From assembly GCF_019400745.1 (NCBI RefSeq), contig NZ_WJIB01000002.1, positions 496,001 through 560,000 on the forward strand: DNA of 64,000 nt. The letters run 5' to 3'. Positions 1 through 9,460 of the stretch are shown here, piece after piece (position 1 is the first letter of the stretch; every line of letters begins with the position of its first letter). This DNA is from Cohnella sp. CFH 77786. GTDB lineage: Bacteria; Bacillota; Bacilli; Paenibacillales; Paenibacillaceae. The notes under the pieces were generated by a model. It ran no database searches and was not told the origin of the DNA. It was given only the letters and a program-made list of their open reading frames with translations. A program made the position numbers and the translations under genes.

Positions 1-564
1 TATCTCGGCTTCGCGATGCCGACGTTCTGGTTCGGCATCATTCTGCAGCAGACGTTCGCGCTTAAGCTGGATCTGCTGCCTCTATCCGACATGTACGACA
101 TGGACAAGCAAGGAGACGTCGGAAACCTGATCCTGCATCTCGTTCTTCCCGTAACGGTGCTATCTCTCGGCTTTCTAGCCGGTTATGTTAAATATTCCCG
201 TTCCAGCATGCTCGAGGTGCTGAACCAAGATTATGTGCGCACGGCCCGCGCCAAAGGCTTGAAGGAACGAAAAGTCGTTTACCGCCACGCCCTTCGCAAC
301 GCGCTGATCCCCATCATCACGATCCTCGGCCTCGATCTGCCGATTCTGGTCGGCGGCGCGGCGTTAACCGAAAACGTATTCAACTGGCCCGGAATGGGCC
401 GCCTGTTCGTGGAAATGGCCGTAGCGCGCGAATATTCCGTGCTCATGTCCATCACGCTCGTCGTTTCCGTCATGGTCGTGGTCGGCAACCTGCTGGCGGA
501 TATTCTCTATGCCGTCGTGGATCCCCGCGTACAGTACGGGCGGAAGGGCGGTGCGGCCGCATGA
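1..564 (+). CDS. Peptide ABC importer permease, DppB/OppB-like (5'-truncated)
   Basis: The reading frame is open from the first base, so the gene starts upstream of the window and only about 187 C-terminal residues are present. The visible part has several hydrophobic membrane segments and the permease EAA-type loop (residues like YVRTARAKGLKERKV, then HALRNALIPI), which docks onto the ATPase subunits in the dipeptide/oligopeptide/nickel permease family. The C-terminus ends in the family-typical DPRVQYG stretch. It overlaps the next permease gene by four bases (ATGA), so the two are translationally coupled in one operon with two ATPases. The substrate cannot be read from this fragment; peptide is the family default. 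The binding-protein gene is presumably further upstream. Confidence 0.93.
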   Translation, partial: YLGFAMPTFWFGIILQQTFALKLDLLPLSDMYDMDKQGDVGNLILHLVLPVTVLSLGFLAGYVKYSRSSMLEVLNQDYVRTARAKGLKERKVVYRHALRNALIPIITILGLDLPILVGGAALTENVFNWPGMGRLFVEMAVAREYSVLMSITLVVSVMVVVGNLLADILYAVVDPRVQYGRKGGAAA

Positions 565-1550
565 GCGACATTGAAGTTCCTCCAACAGGCAAGCGGCGTA
601 ATTCCCCCCAGGGGACGCCGGCGGGCATTCCCGTTCCCGCGGATCCGCCGCCTCCGGGGCCTTGGAAGACCGCGGCCAAGAAGTTCATGCATAATCCTTT
701 TGCGGTTGCGGGACTCGTCATCGTTTTGATTTTCGTTCTGATCGCGCTGCTCGCCCATAAGCTGGCTCCTTACGATCCGACCCGGATCGATATGATGTTC
801 CCGAACCTGCCGGCCGGCTCGGAAGGCCATCTGCTCGGGACGGACGAATTGGGACGGGATATCTTGTCCCGGCTGATCTACAGCAGCCAAATCTCGCTGA
901 AGGTCGGTTTCTCCGTCGCCATCGTTTCCGTCGTGATCGGCGCGATGATCGGCGCCGTATCCGGCTATTTCGGCGGTTGGGTGGACACGGTTTTCATGCG
1001 GCTGGTCGACGTCATGTACTCGATTCCCACGTTGTTCCTCAATATTTTGATTTTGGCCATTTTCGGCTCGAAGTCGACTTATCTGATCTGGATTCTCGCG
1101 CTCACCAGCTGGATGGGCGTGGCCCGGCTCGTGCGCGGCAATTATTTGCAGCTGCGGGAGATGCAGTACGTAGAAGCGGCCAAGGCGATCGGAGTGTCCG
1201 ATTGGCGCATTATTTTCGTCCATCTGCTCCGCAACTCTTCGGCTCCGATCATCGTGACCGCCACGCTCATGGTGGGGAACGCGATTTTGAGCGAATCGGC
1301 GCTTTCTTATTTGGGACTGGGAATCCAGACTCCGGATACGAGCTGGGGCCTGATGCTTAGCAACGCTCAGGAATTCATGCTGACCGATCCCCTGCTGGCT
1401 TTATATCCCGGTTTGTGCATTCTGATCGTCGTGCTGGCCGTGAATTTCATCGGTGACGGCATTCGCGACGCCATGGATCCCCGCAAAACGACGATCCCGC
1501 GAAGGAGGCTGGACCAATGGCGGACAAAATTCTCGAAATCCGGAACATGA
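561..1550 (+). CDS. Peptide ABC importer permease, DppC/OppC-like
   Basis: This 329-residue protein is the second permease of a dipeptide/oligopeptide importer in the cytoplasmic membrane. A Pro/Gly-rich cytoplasmic N-terminus (about residues 1-35) is followed by the first membrane span, then the family hallmark LLGTDELGRDILSRLIYSS near residue 95, and further spans. The EAA loop (EAAKAIGVSDWRIIFVHLLRN) lies near residue 215, and the protein contains the typical SYLGLGIQTPDTSWG stretch. Length and motif order match DppC/OppC. The start is fixed by the four-base overlap with the upstream permease. Its 3' end overlaps the following ATPase gene by 34 bases, indicating tight operon structure. Confidence 0.95.
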   Translation: MSDIEVPPTGKRRNSPQGTPAGIPVPADPPPPGPWKTAAKKFMHNPFAVAGLVIVLIFVLIALLAHKLAPYDPTRIDMMFPNLPAGSEGHLLGTDELGRDILSRLIYSSQISLKVGFSVAIVSVVIGAMIGAVSGYFGGWVDTVFMRLVDVMYSIPTLFLNILILAIFGSKSTYLIWILALTSWMGVARLVRGNYLQLREMQYVEAAKAIGVSDWRIIFVHLLRNSSAPIIVTATLMVGNAILSESALSYLGLGIQTPDTSWGLMLSNAQEFMLTDPLLALYPGLCILIVVLAVNFIGDGIRDAMDPRKTTIPRRRLDQWRTKFSKSGT

Positions 1551-2569
1551 CCGCCGCCTTCCTTACGGATCAAGGAATGGTGAAAGCCGCGGACCGGGTC
1601 TCCCTCGAGATCGAAAAAGGGAAGACGTTGTGCGTGGTCGGCGAGTCCGGCAGCGGAAAAAGCGTGACGGCATTGTCGGTGATGCGGCTGATCGATTTCG
1701 CAGGCGGCACGATCACGGAAGGCGAAGTGCGGTTTGACGGTCAGGATTTGGTCCGGATGAAACAGCAAGAGATGCTGAAAATCCGCGGCAACCGCATTAC
1801 GATGATTTTCCAGGACCCGATGTCGGCCCTGAATCCCGTCTTCACGGTCGGGGAACAGATCGCCGAAGCGCTCCGGACGCATAAGGGAGTCGGCCAGAAG
1901 GAAGCTTGGCGGCAAAGCGTGGAAATGTTGAGGAAGGTCCGGATTCCGGATCCGGAAATCCGGGCGCGGCAGTACCCGTACGAAATGTCGGGCGGCATGT
2001 GCCAGCGCGTCGTCATCGCGATGGCCCTCGCCTGCAATCCCGAGCTGCTCATCGCCGACGAGCCGACGACGGCGCTCGACGTGACCGTTCAGGCGCAAAT
2101 CCTCGATCTGCTCCTGCAACTCAAGCAGGAGTTCCGCATGTCCATGCTGCTCATCACCCACGATATGGGCGTGGCGGCGGAAGTCGCGGACCGCATCGCG
2201 GTCATGTACGCGGGAACCGTGGTCGAAGAGGGAACGGTCGCGGAAATTTTCGAAAAGCCCCGTCATCCCTATACGATCGGGTTGCTGAAGTCGATTCCGG
2301 GCCTGGAAGGAGAGCGCGGCGGAGAGCTGTATACGATCAAGGGATCGATACCTCCGCTTAGCAAGATCCCGTCGGGCTGCCGCTTTCATCCCCGTTGTCC
2401 GTATGCAATGGACGCGTGCCGGACGGACGAACCGCCTCTTCGCCAATCGTTGTCCGGACATAAGGCCGCTTGCTGGCTGGACGACGAGGGCGGCCTGAGA
2501 CCAGGCATGCCGGACAACAGGGAAAGGAAAATCACGATCGGAAGCCGGCCGGAGGTGACCCCGTCATGA
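1517..2569 (+). CDS. Peptide ABC importer ATPase, DppD/OppD-like
   Basis: This 350-residue cytoplasmic ATPase powers the peptide importer. It has a Walker A motif (GESGSGKS, about residue 43), a Q-loop ([10 protein letters not shown]), a signature motif (MSGGMCQRV), Walker B ([12 protein letters not shown]) and an H-loop (LLITHDMG). The C-terminal oligopeptide-family extension contains a cysteine-rich stretch ([14 protein letters not shown], then a later Cys) that in DppD/OppD proteins can carry an Fe-S cluster. The start is supported by an AAGGAGG ribosome site just upstream, although it lies inside the end of the previous gene. The stop overlaps the start of the partner ATPase by four bases. 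Confidence 0.95.
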   Translation: MADKILEIRNMTAAFLTDQGMVKAADRVSLEIEKGKTLCVVGESGSGKSVTALSVMRLIDFAGGTITEGEVRFDGQDLVRMKQQEMLKIRGNRITMIFQDPMSALNPVFTVGEQIAEALRTHKGVGQKEAWRQSVEMLRKVRIPDPEIRARQYPYEMSGGMCQRVVIAMALACNPELLIADEPTTALDVTVQAQILDLLLQLKQEFRMSMLLITHDMGVAAEVADRIAVMYAGTVVEEGTVAEIFEKPRHPYTIGLLKSIPGLEGERGGELYTIKGSIPPLSKIPSGCRFHPRCPYAMDACRTDEPPLRQSLSGHKAACWLDDEGGLRPGMPDNRERKITIGSRPEVTPS

Positions 2570-3537
2570 CGAACGAATATTTGCTGGAAGCGGAGCACGT
2601 CAAGAAATACTTCCCGATCAAGTCGGGCTTGTTCGGCCGGGTGGTCGGTCACGTCAAAGCGGTGGACGACGTGTCGTTCGGGATCCGGGCGGGGGAGACG
2701 TTCGGACTTGTTGGGGAGTCCGGCTGCGGCAAATCGACGCTGGCCCGCGTGCTGCTCAAGCTCAAACGGGCGACGGACGGGGGAATCCGTTTCCAGGGAC
2801 GGGATATCCACGAAGTCGGCTCCTCCGACTTGCGCAAGCTTCGGCAAGAAATGCAGATCATTTTCCAGGATCCTTACGGTTCCTTGAACCCGCGGTTTCT
2901 GGTGAAGGACGTGATCGCGGAACCGCTTCGCACGCACAGGAGAATGTCGGCCAAGGAAGTGGACGAACGGGTCGTGGAGCTGATGGAGCTGGTCGGACTG
3001 GACGTGAGCCGGCGGAACCGGTACCCGCACGAATTTTCCGGCGGGCAGCGCCAGCGGGTCGGCATCGCCAGGGCAATCGCCCTGAACCCGAAGTTCGTCG
3101 TGGCGGACGAAGCGGTATCGGCGCTTGACGTCTCCGTGCAGTCCCAAGTGCTGAACCTGCTGCAGCGGCTGCAGAAGGAGCTCGGGCTCACGTATCTGTT
3201 CATCGCCCACGGACTGAACGTCGTCCGGCACATTTCGGACCGAATCGGCGTCATGTACTTGGGCAAAATGGTGGAGATCGCGCGCACCGAAGACCTGTTC
3301 GACCATCCGAAGCATCCGTATACGCAGGTGCTGCTGTCCGCGATTCCCAAGCCGACGCCGCACCGGACGAAGGAGCGCATCATCCTGGAGGGAGACGTGC
3401 CGTCGCCGGCGAATCCGCCGTCCGGGTGCCGCTTCCACACCCGCTGCCCCTACGCGCAAGAACGGTGCAAGGTCGAGGAGCCGCTGCTCTCGCCGGCGGG
3501 AGACGACCGTCAAGTCGCATGCCATTTTCCGTTGTAA
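2566..3537 (+). CDS. Peptide ABC importer ATPase, DppF/OppF-like
   Basis: This is the second ATPase subunit (323 residues), pairing with the preceding DppD-like protein. It shows Walker A (GESGCGKST), the Q-loop ([11 protein letters not shown]), signature [14 protein letters not shown], Walker B ([12 protein letters not shown]) and a C-terminal cysteine motif ([14 protein letters not shown]) typical of the oligopeptide family. An in-frame upstream start near 2470 exists, but the ATG at 2566 is preferred: it has a GGAGGTGA ribosome site, overlaps the upstream stop as ATGA, and gives the family-like N-terminus [19 protein letters not shown]. In Walker B the glutamate is retained (DEAVSALD). The H-loop reads FIAHGLNV, with His kept but Gly where Asp is usual. 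The operon ends here at a terminator. Confidence 0.95.
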   Translation: MTNEYLLEAEHVKKYFPIKSGLFGRVVGHVKAVDDVSFGIRAGETFGLVGESGCGKSTLARVLLKLKRATDGGIRFQGRDIHEVGSSDLRKLRQEMQIIFQDPYGSLNPRFLVKDVIAEPLRTHRRMSAKEVDERVVELMELVGLDVSRRNRYPHEFSGGQRQRVGIARAIALNPKFVVADEAVSALDVSVQSQVLNLLQRLQKELGLTYLFIAHGLNVVRHISDRIGVMYLGKMVEIARTEDLFDHPKHPYTQVLLSAIPKPTPHRTKERIILEGDVPSPANPPSGCRFHTRCPYAQERCKVEEPLLSPAGDDRQVACHFPL

Positions 3538-3601
3538 ATCCTATCGGCGATATAACGCTTAAGGATGCCCCGGCATCCGAACCGGTATATTTCCAAGCCG
3601 G

Positions 3602-3628
3602 CACCTGAGGTAACTCGGGTGTTTTTTT
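3602..3628 (+). terminator. Rho-independent terminator of the peptide importer operon
   Basis: The 8-bp stem CACCTGAG/CTCGGGTG (one G-T pair) with a four-base loop GTAA is followed by seven T. It lies 64 bases after the last ATPase gene. The roughly 200 bases between here and the next gene hold nothing else that I can identify with confidence. Confidence 0.85.
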
Positions 3629-3828
3629 CCGTTTCCGGTTGCAGAAAGGTCTATTCTCTGACAGATGAAGGGAAAACGCAGGTTGTTGCCGAATATTGAT
3701 CATCAGATCATCGAATTGGATATTTTCTTCTTTTGTACTCCTGATGAAGAAGATATTTGCTTGTTTTTCCCTAGGCAATCGTCTATTCTTTTTCTATTCC
3801 CTACACATGAATAAGCGAGGTTTGGCAT

Positions 3829-4698
3829 ATGGCAAGAGTAGGCCCGAAGCTGCAGCAAGCGAATACGCTCCTGATGATCTCGAGCATCTATTCTTCCTTG
3901 ACGAAGGCCGAGAAGAAGGTAGCGGACGTCGTGAAAAGCAATCCCGAGGAAGCGGTGCTGGCCACCGTGACGGATCTGTCCGAACAGGCGGGCGTCGGGG
4001 AGACTTCGGTCATCCGTTTCTGCCGGAAGCTGGGGTTCCGCGGGTTCCACGAATTCAAGCTGTCGGTCGCGCAGGATCTGGTGGACCGTCCGCCGTCGGT
4101 TTCGAACATGGAGATCGGCGACGAGGATGACGTCATAACGGTAGCCCGTAAGCTGACGATGCAGCACGAACGGCTGTTGAAGAACACCCTGGATCTGGTA
4201 AACGTAGACAACTTGAAGGCAGCCGTGGACAAAATGCTCGCCGCGGAACGAATATTCGTCTACGGCGTAGGATCGTCCGGCATTACCGCGCTGGACTTGC
4301 ACTACCGGCTGATGCGGCTGGGCATGAACGTCGAGGCGCACCGCGACGCCCACATCATCGCGATGTCGGCCGCACTGTTGAAGAAAGGCGACCTCGTATT
4401 CGGGATCTCCACGTCCGGGAGCACCCGGGACCTGGTCGATCCGGTGCGGCAGGCGAAGAAGAACGGAGCCGGCGTGATTTGCTTGACGAGCCACCTGCGC
4501 TCTCCGATCGCCGCCCATGCCGATACGGTGCTGCTCGTACCGTCGCGGGAGATGTCGAGGGAAGGCGGGGCGTTGTCGACGAAGTTCACGCAGATCCATA
4601 TGCTCAACATTCTCACTACGCTCTTGTCCATGAAGATGGACACGGCGTCCGAAGCGCTCGAGAAAACGGCGCTGTCCGTCGCCGATAAATTGTATTGA
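3829..4698 (+). CDS. RpiR/MurR-family transcriptional regulator
   Basis: This is a 289-residue regulator with an N-terminal RpiR-type helix-turn-helix (about residues 15-85; the run DLSEQAGVGETSVIRFCRKLGF is the recognition region) and a C-terminal SIS sugar-phosphate-binding domain (about residues 125-265; GVGSSGITALDLHYRLMRLG and GISTSGSTRDLV are the phosphate-binding loops). Such proteins sense phosphosugars and control sugar or amino-sugar catabolism. It has its own terminators before and after and lies between the peptide importer and the isomerase/phosphoesterase operon. It may control either; the sugar-isomerase-like gene downstream is the more natural target. The start has a GAGG ribosome site 8-10 bases upstream. 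Confidence 0.93.
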   Translation: MARVGPKLQQANTLLMISSIYSSLTKAEKKVADVVKSNPEEAVLATVTDLSEQAGVGETSVIRFCRKLGFRGFHEFKLSVAQDLVDRPPSVSNMEIGDEDDVITVARKLTMQHERLLKNTLDLVNVDNLKAAVDKMLAAERIFVYGVGSSGITALDLHYRLMRLGMNVEAHRDAHIIAMSAALLKKGDLVFGISTSGSTRDLVDPVRQAKKNGAGVICLTSHLRSPIAAHADTVLLVPSREMSREGGALSTKFTQIHMLNILTTLLSMKMDTASEALEKTALSVADKLY

Positions 4699-4722
4699 AT
4701 TCCATATCATCGCTCCGGCTTC

Positions 4723-4752
4723 GGGAACGACCTCATGCGATCGTTCCCTTTT
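4723..4752 (+). terminator. Rho-independent terminator after the RpiR gene
   Basis: A perfect 8-bp stem GGGAACGA/TCGTTCCC with a ten-base loop is followed by TTTT. It ends the regulator transcript before the isomerase operon. Confidence 0.8.
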
Positions 4753-4784
4753 GTGTTGGATAATTTCTTCGGAAATCCTGAAGA

Positions 4785-4816
4785 TTGTGGAGTGAACATT
4801 CAACATATGTTACGAT
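4785..4816 (+). promoter_or_regulatory. Candidate promoter/operator of the isomerase operon
   Basis: Upstream of the isomerase gene there is a perfect 10-bp palindrome AACATATGTT at 4802-4811. It is flanked by a TTGTGG (4785-4790) and a TACGAT (4811-4816) that are poor -35/-10 matches at non-ideal spacing. The palindrome could be an operator for the adjacent RpiR-type regulator. This is inference from position only. Confidence 0.3.
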
Positions 4817-4994
4817 AAGAGCGTCTTGGTAAATAGAGCCACAGGAGAATTCCGGGGACATGAAACAAGCGATGTTGGGCGCGCAGCAGGTCATGGAAAG
4901 GTGCTGCAGGGATCGAATCCAGACGCGCGGCATTTATGTATCCGAGTCAACCAAAGTTATAGACAGGGGGATCATGGAAAAGGGGAGAACCGCT

Positions 4995-5867
4995 ATGAAA
5001 TTGACCAACAAAATCGGCGTCATCGTCGACAGCTTCCGCTTGCCGATCCGCGAAGGCCTCGTGAAGGCGAAGGAAGTCGGAGCGGAAGGCGTGCAAATCT
5101 ATGCCGTCAGCGGGGAGATGGATCCGGCCCACCTCAGCGTCGCTGCCCGCAAGGAACTGAAAGCTTACATCGAGTCGCTCGGGCTGGAAATCTCCGCGTT
5201 GGTCGGGGATTTGGGAGGCCACGGATTTCAGGATCGCGCGGCTAATCCGGCGAAAATCGAGAAATCGAAACGCATCCTCGACCTCGCGGTCGAACTCGGC
5301 ACGAACATCGTGACGACGCATATCGGAATCGTCCCGGACGATCGAAACGACATTTACGATGCGATGCAGCAGTCCTGCGAAGAGTTGAGCCGATACGCGA
5401 CGAGCATGGGCGCTTATTTCGCGATCGAGACCGGTCCGGAACGGGCGGCCCATCTCAAGGCTTTCCTAGACACGCTGAGCTCCAGAGGGGTGTCGGTCAA
5501 TTTCGATCCCGCGAACATGGTGATGGTGACCGGGGACGATCCCTCGGCCGGCGTTCGCATGCTGAAGGATTATATTGTGCATACGCACGTGAAAGACGGA
5601 GTCCGCTTCAAGGAGGTCGATCCCCGCGAAATCTATGGAGCTCTGGGCTACGAGCCGATGGACCACGGCAAAATCGCGCAGATGGTAACATCCGGGGAAG
5701 TGTTCAAGGAAGTGCCGCTGGGTCAAGGCGGCGTGAACTTCGACGATTATTTCGGCGCGCTTCTGGAAATCGCCTATCAAGGCTATTTGACGATCGAGCG
5801 GGAAGTGGGCGTCAACCCGGAGGCGGACATCCGGGAAGCCGTGCGGTTCATCCAGCGGTATCGTTAA
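4995..5867 (+). CDS. Sugar-phosphate isomerase/epimerase-like TIM-barrel protein
   Basis: This 290-residue protein belongs to the xylose-isomerase-like/AP-endonuclease 2 superfamily. Visible family features are the strand-end acidic and His residues typical of the metal site: THIGIVPDD, FAIETGPE (Glu), VNFDPANMV (Asp), IVHTHVKDG (His-x-His) and, near the end, LTIEREVG (Glu). Family members isomerise or epimerise ketoses or act on inositol derivatives; the exact substrate is not readable here. The reading frame continues upstream to 4860, but the ATG at 4995 has an AGGGGAG ribosome site seven bases away and gives the barrel-typical start MKLTNKIGVIVDSFRLP. It is probably co-transcribed with the phosphoesterase that follows 57 bases later. 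Confidence 0.88.
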   Translation: MKLTNKIGVIVDSFRLPIREGLVKAKEVGAEGVQIYAVSGEMDPAHLSVAARKELKAYIESLGLEISALVGDLGGHGFQDRAANPAKIEKSKRILDLAVELGTNIVTTHIGIVPDDRNDIYDAMQQSCEELSRYATSMGAYFAIETGPERAAHLKAFLDTLSSRGVSVNFDPANMVMVTGDDPSAGVRMLKDYIVHTHVKDGVRFKEVDPREIYGALGYEPMDHGKIAQMVTSGEVFKEVPLGQGGVNFDDYFGALLEIAYQGYLTIEREVGVNPEADIREAVRFIQRYR

Positions 5868-5924
5868 GGCGGAGAAGCATTCCATGGAATAAGGGTGAAA
5901 ATTTTACCGGGAGAGGGTATCGGG

Positions 5925-6863
5925 ATGCCGTTGTTTTATCGGGAAGACGGAACGTTCAAAATCGTGCAATTCACGGACTTGCATTGGGGGGAAGGGAACG
6001 AGAACGACCGCCGGACCCGGCTCCTCATGGAACGGGTGTTGGTGGAGGAGCGCCCGGACCTGGTCGTGCTCACGGGCGACCTCATCGAAAGCGGGACTTG
6101 CAGCGTTCCCGTCCGCTCCATTCGGGACGCAGTCGCCCCGATGGAGGAATCCGCCACGCCGTGGGCCGCCGTATTCGGCAATCACGACGCCGAAGGCAAC
6201 GTGACCCGGGAGGAGCTGATGGAGGCGTTACGCGGACTTCGGCACGGGCTGACGGAACGCGGTCCGGCTTCGATTGCCGGAGTGGGCAACTACGTGCTCC
6301 GCCTGCATGGAAGGGACGGGAAGCCGGGGCATGCATTGTTCTTCCTCGATTCGGGAGATTACGCGGAGCCGCCGATTGGCGGATATGCCGCGGTCGCGAG
6401 GGATCAGATCGATTGGTTCGCCCGGGAGTCAGAGGCGTTGAAAGAAGCCAATGGGAATACGCCCGTTCCGGCGCTCGCGTTCTTCCACATTCCGCTGCCG
6501 GAGTACAACGATGTCTGGGATTTCCGGGAATGCCGCGGCAGCAAACACGAGGAAATCTGCTGTCCCGCGCTTAATACCGGCTTGTTCGCCGCCATGGTTC
6601 AGCAAGGGAACGTGGTCGGCACCTTCGTCGGGCACGACCATGCCAATGATTTCATGGGCGAGCTGATGGGCATCACCTTGTGCTACGGCCGCAAAACCGG
6701 ATACAACAACTATGCCATGGAAGGTTTCCCGAACGGGGCGAGAGTCATCTTGCTGGAGGAAGGCGCTCGGGGATTTCGCACGTGGCTCAGGCTGGATAAC
6801 GGCGAAGTCGTGACCGAGCAGCCCGCGCATCGGCCGGAGGGAAGGCCCGCCAAGCGGCCATAA
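5925..6863 (+). CDS. Calcineurin-like metallophosphoesterase
   Basis: This 312-residue protein carries the five-part metallophosphoesterase signature in order: FTDLHWGE (Asp-x-His), LTGDLIE (Gly-Asp), FGNHDAEG (Gly-Asn-His-Asp), FFHIPLPE (His) and GHDHANDF (Gly-His-x-His). It has no signal peptide, so it probably acts in the cytoplasm. The layout (pairing with an isomerase-like gene, Dcr2/purple-acid-like length) suggests phosphomonoester or phosphodiester hydrolysis, with the substrate unknown. A GTG at 5895 is in frame, but the ATG at 5925 has the ribosome site GGGAGAGGG and starts the recognisable fold, so it is preferred. Confidence 0.88.
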   Translation: MPLFYREDGTFKIVQFTDLHWGEGNENDRRTRLLMERVLVEERPDLVVLTGDLIESGTCSVPVRSIRDAVAPMEESATPWAAVFGNHDAEGNVTREELMEALRGLRHGLTERGPASIAGVGNYVLRLHGRDGKPGHALFFLDSGDYAEPPIGGYAAVARDQIDWFARESEALKEANGNTPVPALAFFHIPLPEYNDVWDFRECRGSKHEEICCPALNTGLFAAMVQQGNVVGTFVGHDHANDFMGELMGITLCYGRKTGYNNYAMEGFPNGARVILLEEGARGFRTWLRLDNGEVVTEQPAHRPEGRPAKRP

Positions 6864-6908
6864 GGTGAGAGGAAGCGAATCAAAAACGAACCTACGGAGG
6901 CCCGGCGA

Positions 6909-8048
6909 ATGGCGATCATACGCAGATTAACGGATACCGAAATGAGGGAGGCCGTGCGCCTGTCGGACGCCACGTTCCGCGATGCGGAGCAGACGTCGAT
7001 GGGCAAGGCGTTTCCGTACATTTTCTCGGAAACGTCGGTTTCATTGTCCTATGGCGCATTCGGGGAGAACGGGAAGCTTATATCGTTCATGGGTTTGGTG
7101 CCTTGGGAAATTCGGATCGGCGGCGCGAAGCTGCGGGTGTTCTCTCTCGGCTCGGTCTGCACGGAACCGGAAGCCCGGGGAAAAGGTTACGCCAGCGATA
7201 TCTTAAGCGAGATCAACGAGTTTACCCGGCAAGCCGGCGCGTCCCTGCTTCTCGTGTCAGGATACCGCTCCCTGTACACGCGGGCCGGCTGCGCCCCGTT
7301 CGGAAGGATTCGCAGGTACCGCTTGGATCCGCAATCCGCGGAGACGCTGGCCGATCGCGCCGGAGACGGGCATCCACTGGTCCGGGAGTTGAATCCCGAA
7401 GACGTGTTCGGTCTGCAGGAAATTGCGGCTTCCCGCGGCGTTCGGTATCATTACGGCGTTCAGGAGTTGGCCACGCTGCTCAAGGCGGAGGCGTTCGTCA
7501 GCTGCATCAAGATGACGCACCGGGTGCTCGTCGCGGAAACCGGCGGCGTCATGGCCGCGTTCGCCGTGATCGGCGTGCCGAACGACCCGCATAAACGAGG
7601 AGTCGTGGTGGAGTATGCGGGGGATCCTAGCGTAGTGGCTCGGTTGGCCGGGGCAGCGGTGCTGCGTTACGGGCTTCCGGGTGTGGATTTTCCAATTCCT
7701 TGGCACGAGACGGTGTTGCAATCGCGGCTGGAGGGTATCCCTTTCACTCTGGAGGATCACCTGGGGACCGTCCGGATCGTCGATGGAGATGCGTTGGCGG
7801 AACAGCTGCGGCCTTGGCTGGAGAAGCGGAGCAACATTGATGGATTGCGTTTCGTGTCTGTAGAAGAAGGCAACTGGCGGTTGGAGAGAGCTTCGTGTCC
7901 GACCGTCCCATTGACGGCCAACGAACTCGTGCGCCTGGTCTTCGACTGCGCCAGCTCGGAGAACGAGGCGTTGCCGGCAGGCTGCGACGCTTACCGGGAC
8001 TTGTTCCCCGTCCCGTTCCCGTATACGGCGGGTTTGGCGTATATTTAG
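6909..8048 (+). CDS. GNAT-family N-acetyltransferase (Eis-like, two-domain)
   Basis: The N-terminal ~150 residues form a GNAT domain with the acetyl-CoA-binding loop (SVCTEPEARGKGYASDIL, V/T-x-P-x-x-R-x-x-G-x-(G/A) pattern) and the following LLVSGYRSLYTRAGCAPF, typical of acetyltransferases that read 'YxxxGF'. At 379 residues it is about twice a single GNAT domain and resembles the Eis/aminoglycoside-type architecture with a second GNAT-like half and a C-terminal extension. The substrate is unknown. It has a GGAGG ribosome site and follows the phosphoesterase by 45 bases, so it may be the last gene of that operon. Confidence 0.8.
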   Translation: MAIIRRLTDTEMREAVRLSDATFRDAEQTSMGKAFPYIFSETSVSLSYGAFGENGKLISFMGLVPWEIRIGGAKLRVFSLGSVCTEPEARGKGYASDILSEINEFTRQAGASLLLVSGYRSLYTRAGCAPFGRIRRYRLDPQSAETLADRAGDGHPLVRELNPEDVFGLQEIAASRGVRYHYGVQELATLLKAEAFVSCIKMTHRVLVAETGGVMAAFAVIGVPNDPHKRGVVVEYAGDPSVVARLAGAAVLRYGLPGVDFPIPWHETVLQSRLEGIPFTLEDHLGTVRIVDGDALAEQLRPWLEKRSNIDGLRFVSVEEGNWRLERASCPTVPLTANELVRLVFDCASSENEALPAGCDAYRDLFPVPFPYTAGLAYI

Positions 8049-8219
8049 GATGAGCGGACCCGGAATCCTCAACATGGGCCATGTTTGTTGCAGGAAAACG
8101 CAGCGAGTATTCGTCCGGACCGTATTCCTAAACTGCGTAACTGTGGGGGATGATCCACCAAACGGTCGACGACGGCAAGATAAAAGAGATCCAGTCGGTT
8201 GGTACGACAACATCCCCTG

Positions 8220-8244
8220 CCCCGGCTTAGCTGCCGGGTCTTTT
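8220..8244 (+). terminator. Terminator in the 8.05-8.42 kb intergenic region
   Basis: The stem CCCGGC/GCCGGG with a six-base loop is followed by TCTTTT. It lies about 170 bases after the acetyltransferase stop. The rest of this ~370-base gap (8049-8419) shows no convincing gene, repeat or RNA. Confidence 0.7.
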
Positions 8245-8419
8245 GTTGGTTCCGCGTTCAGCTGGAAAAGCGGGAGAGGGGCGGAGGAAAGGAACAAAAT
8301 TCCATTTTCTCGCTCGCCATCGCTTCTTTCCAACGCCCAGGGCTTTGTCATGCCGCGGGAAGCTTATGATATGATGTTGATCCTATTCAAATGCTCTGCA
8401 TGAAGGACGGAATGCGAAC

Positions 8420-8725
8420 ATGGCTTTCGGGATTACGAGGGAAGAGCTGGAGGCGTGGAAGGAGCGGGTGGCGAAGGGGGAGATCGCGTTCCTGACCCAT
8501 TATTGGCAGGAAATCCGCTTTCCCGGCGTCCGCACGGTTACGAAAGTGGGCTGCTCCGATCTGGACCGGTTGTCCGACTGGTGCGCCGCGAACGGGCTGA
8601 ACCCGAAGTACATTCACCGGCGGCAGCCTTACCCGCACTTCGATCTGATCGGCCCGAAGCAAAAGGAAATCTTGATTCGCGAGGGGCATTGGGACCAGCT
8701 GCGGAAATTCGGGTTGGCGGAATAG
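8420..8725 (+). CDS. Small conserved protein of unknown function (101 aa)
   Basis: This soluble 101-residue protein has no signal peptide or membrane segment. It has an acidic/basic helix at the start (ITREELEAWKERVAKGEIAF), a central Cys in KVGCSDLDRLSDWC, and a distinctive YIHRRQPYPHFDLIGPKQ stretch that looks conserved and possibly catalytic or nucleic-acid-binding. I recognise the general type as a short protein found in Bacillales, but I cannot assign a function. Coding potential is supported by the GC-rich third positions typical of the neighbours and an AAGGACGG ribosome site. It is followed by the thymidine kinase gene about 125 bases later. Confidence 0.75.
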   Translation: MAFGITREELEAWKERVAKGEIAFLTHYWQEIRFPGVRTVTKVGCSDLDRLSDWCAANGLNPKYIHRRQPYPHFDLIGPKQKEILIREGHWDQLRKFGLAE

Positions 8726-8852
8726 GGCTTCATGCAACGAGTAACGTCATCGAGACAACACGCGAAACGACACGATCCTGCCACTTCATGTCGATCATTC
8801 GCTTTCGCTCGAGTATAATGGACGAGATAAGATCGGCATGGAGGGACACGGT

Positions 8853-9437
8853 TTGGCACAGCTCTATTACAAATACGGAACGATGAACAGCGGCAAATCC
8901 TTCGAAATCATCAAGGTGGCCCACAATTACGAGGAACAGGGCAAACCGGTGCTGTTATATACGCCGGCGGTCGATACGAGAAACGGATCGAACCGGATCG
9001 GGTCGCGCGCGGGCTTCACGCGGGAAGCGATTCCCGTGGACGAGGATACGAACCTGTACGAGAGCGTCAAACAGTTCCTCGAGGAGCGGAAATATTATTG
9101 CGTGCTTGTCGACGAAGCCCAGTGGCTGAAGAAGAAGCATATCCTGGAGCTGACCCGCGTCGTGGACGAGCTCCACGTTCCGGTCATGGCGTTCGGGCTG
9201 AAGAACGATTTCCAGAACCATCTGTTCGAAGGCAGCTACAACCTGCTCATCTACGCGGACAAAATCGAGGAAATCAAAACGATCTGCTGGTACTGCGACC
9301 GCAAGGCCACGATGGTCATCCGGTTCAAGGACGGGGTTCCCGTCAACGTGGGCGAGCAATTCCAGGTCGGCGGCAACGAGGATTACAAGCCGGTCTGCCG
9401 CAAATGCTACAACAAAGCCTTCGAGCAGGAGGACTAG
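8853..9437 (+). CDS. tdk: Thymidine kinase (class II)
   Basis: This enzyme phosphorylates thymidine to dTMP in the salvage pathway. Hallmarks are the P-loop [11 protein letters not shown] near residue 7, Walker B-like [10 protein letters not shown], the lasso/substrate region [12 protein letters not shown], and a zinc ribbon made of CWYC and CRKC near the C-terminus. It is about 194 residues, the usual class II size. A TTG at 8853 is chosen over the in-frame ATG at 8838 because GGAGGG lies seven bases before the TTG and the resulting [15 protein letters not shown] matches the family N-terminus. The NDFQN loop and retained Cys pairs indicate an active enzyme. Confidence 0.94.
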   Translation: MAQLYYKYGTMNSGKSFEIIKVAHNYEEQGKPVLLYTPAVDTRNGSNRIGSRAGFTREAIPVDEDTNLYESVKQFLEERKYYCVLVDEAQWLKKKHILELTRVVDELHVPVMAFGLKNDFQNHLFEGSYNLLIYADKIEEIKTICWYCDRKATMVIRFKDGVPVNVGEQFQVGGNEDYKPVCRKCYNKAFEQED

Positions 9438-9460
9438 TCCGATCGGAAACATCTTTGGGA

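Noticed and set aside
8050..8403. A 117-codon plus-strand frame after the acetyltransferase gene
   Set aside because: It has no ribosome site, runs through a terminator, and the composition is not protein-like.
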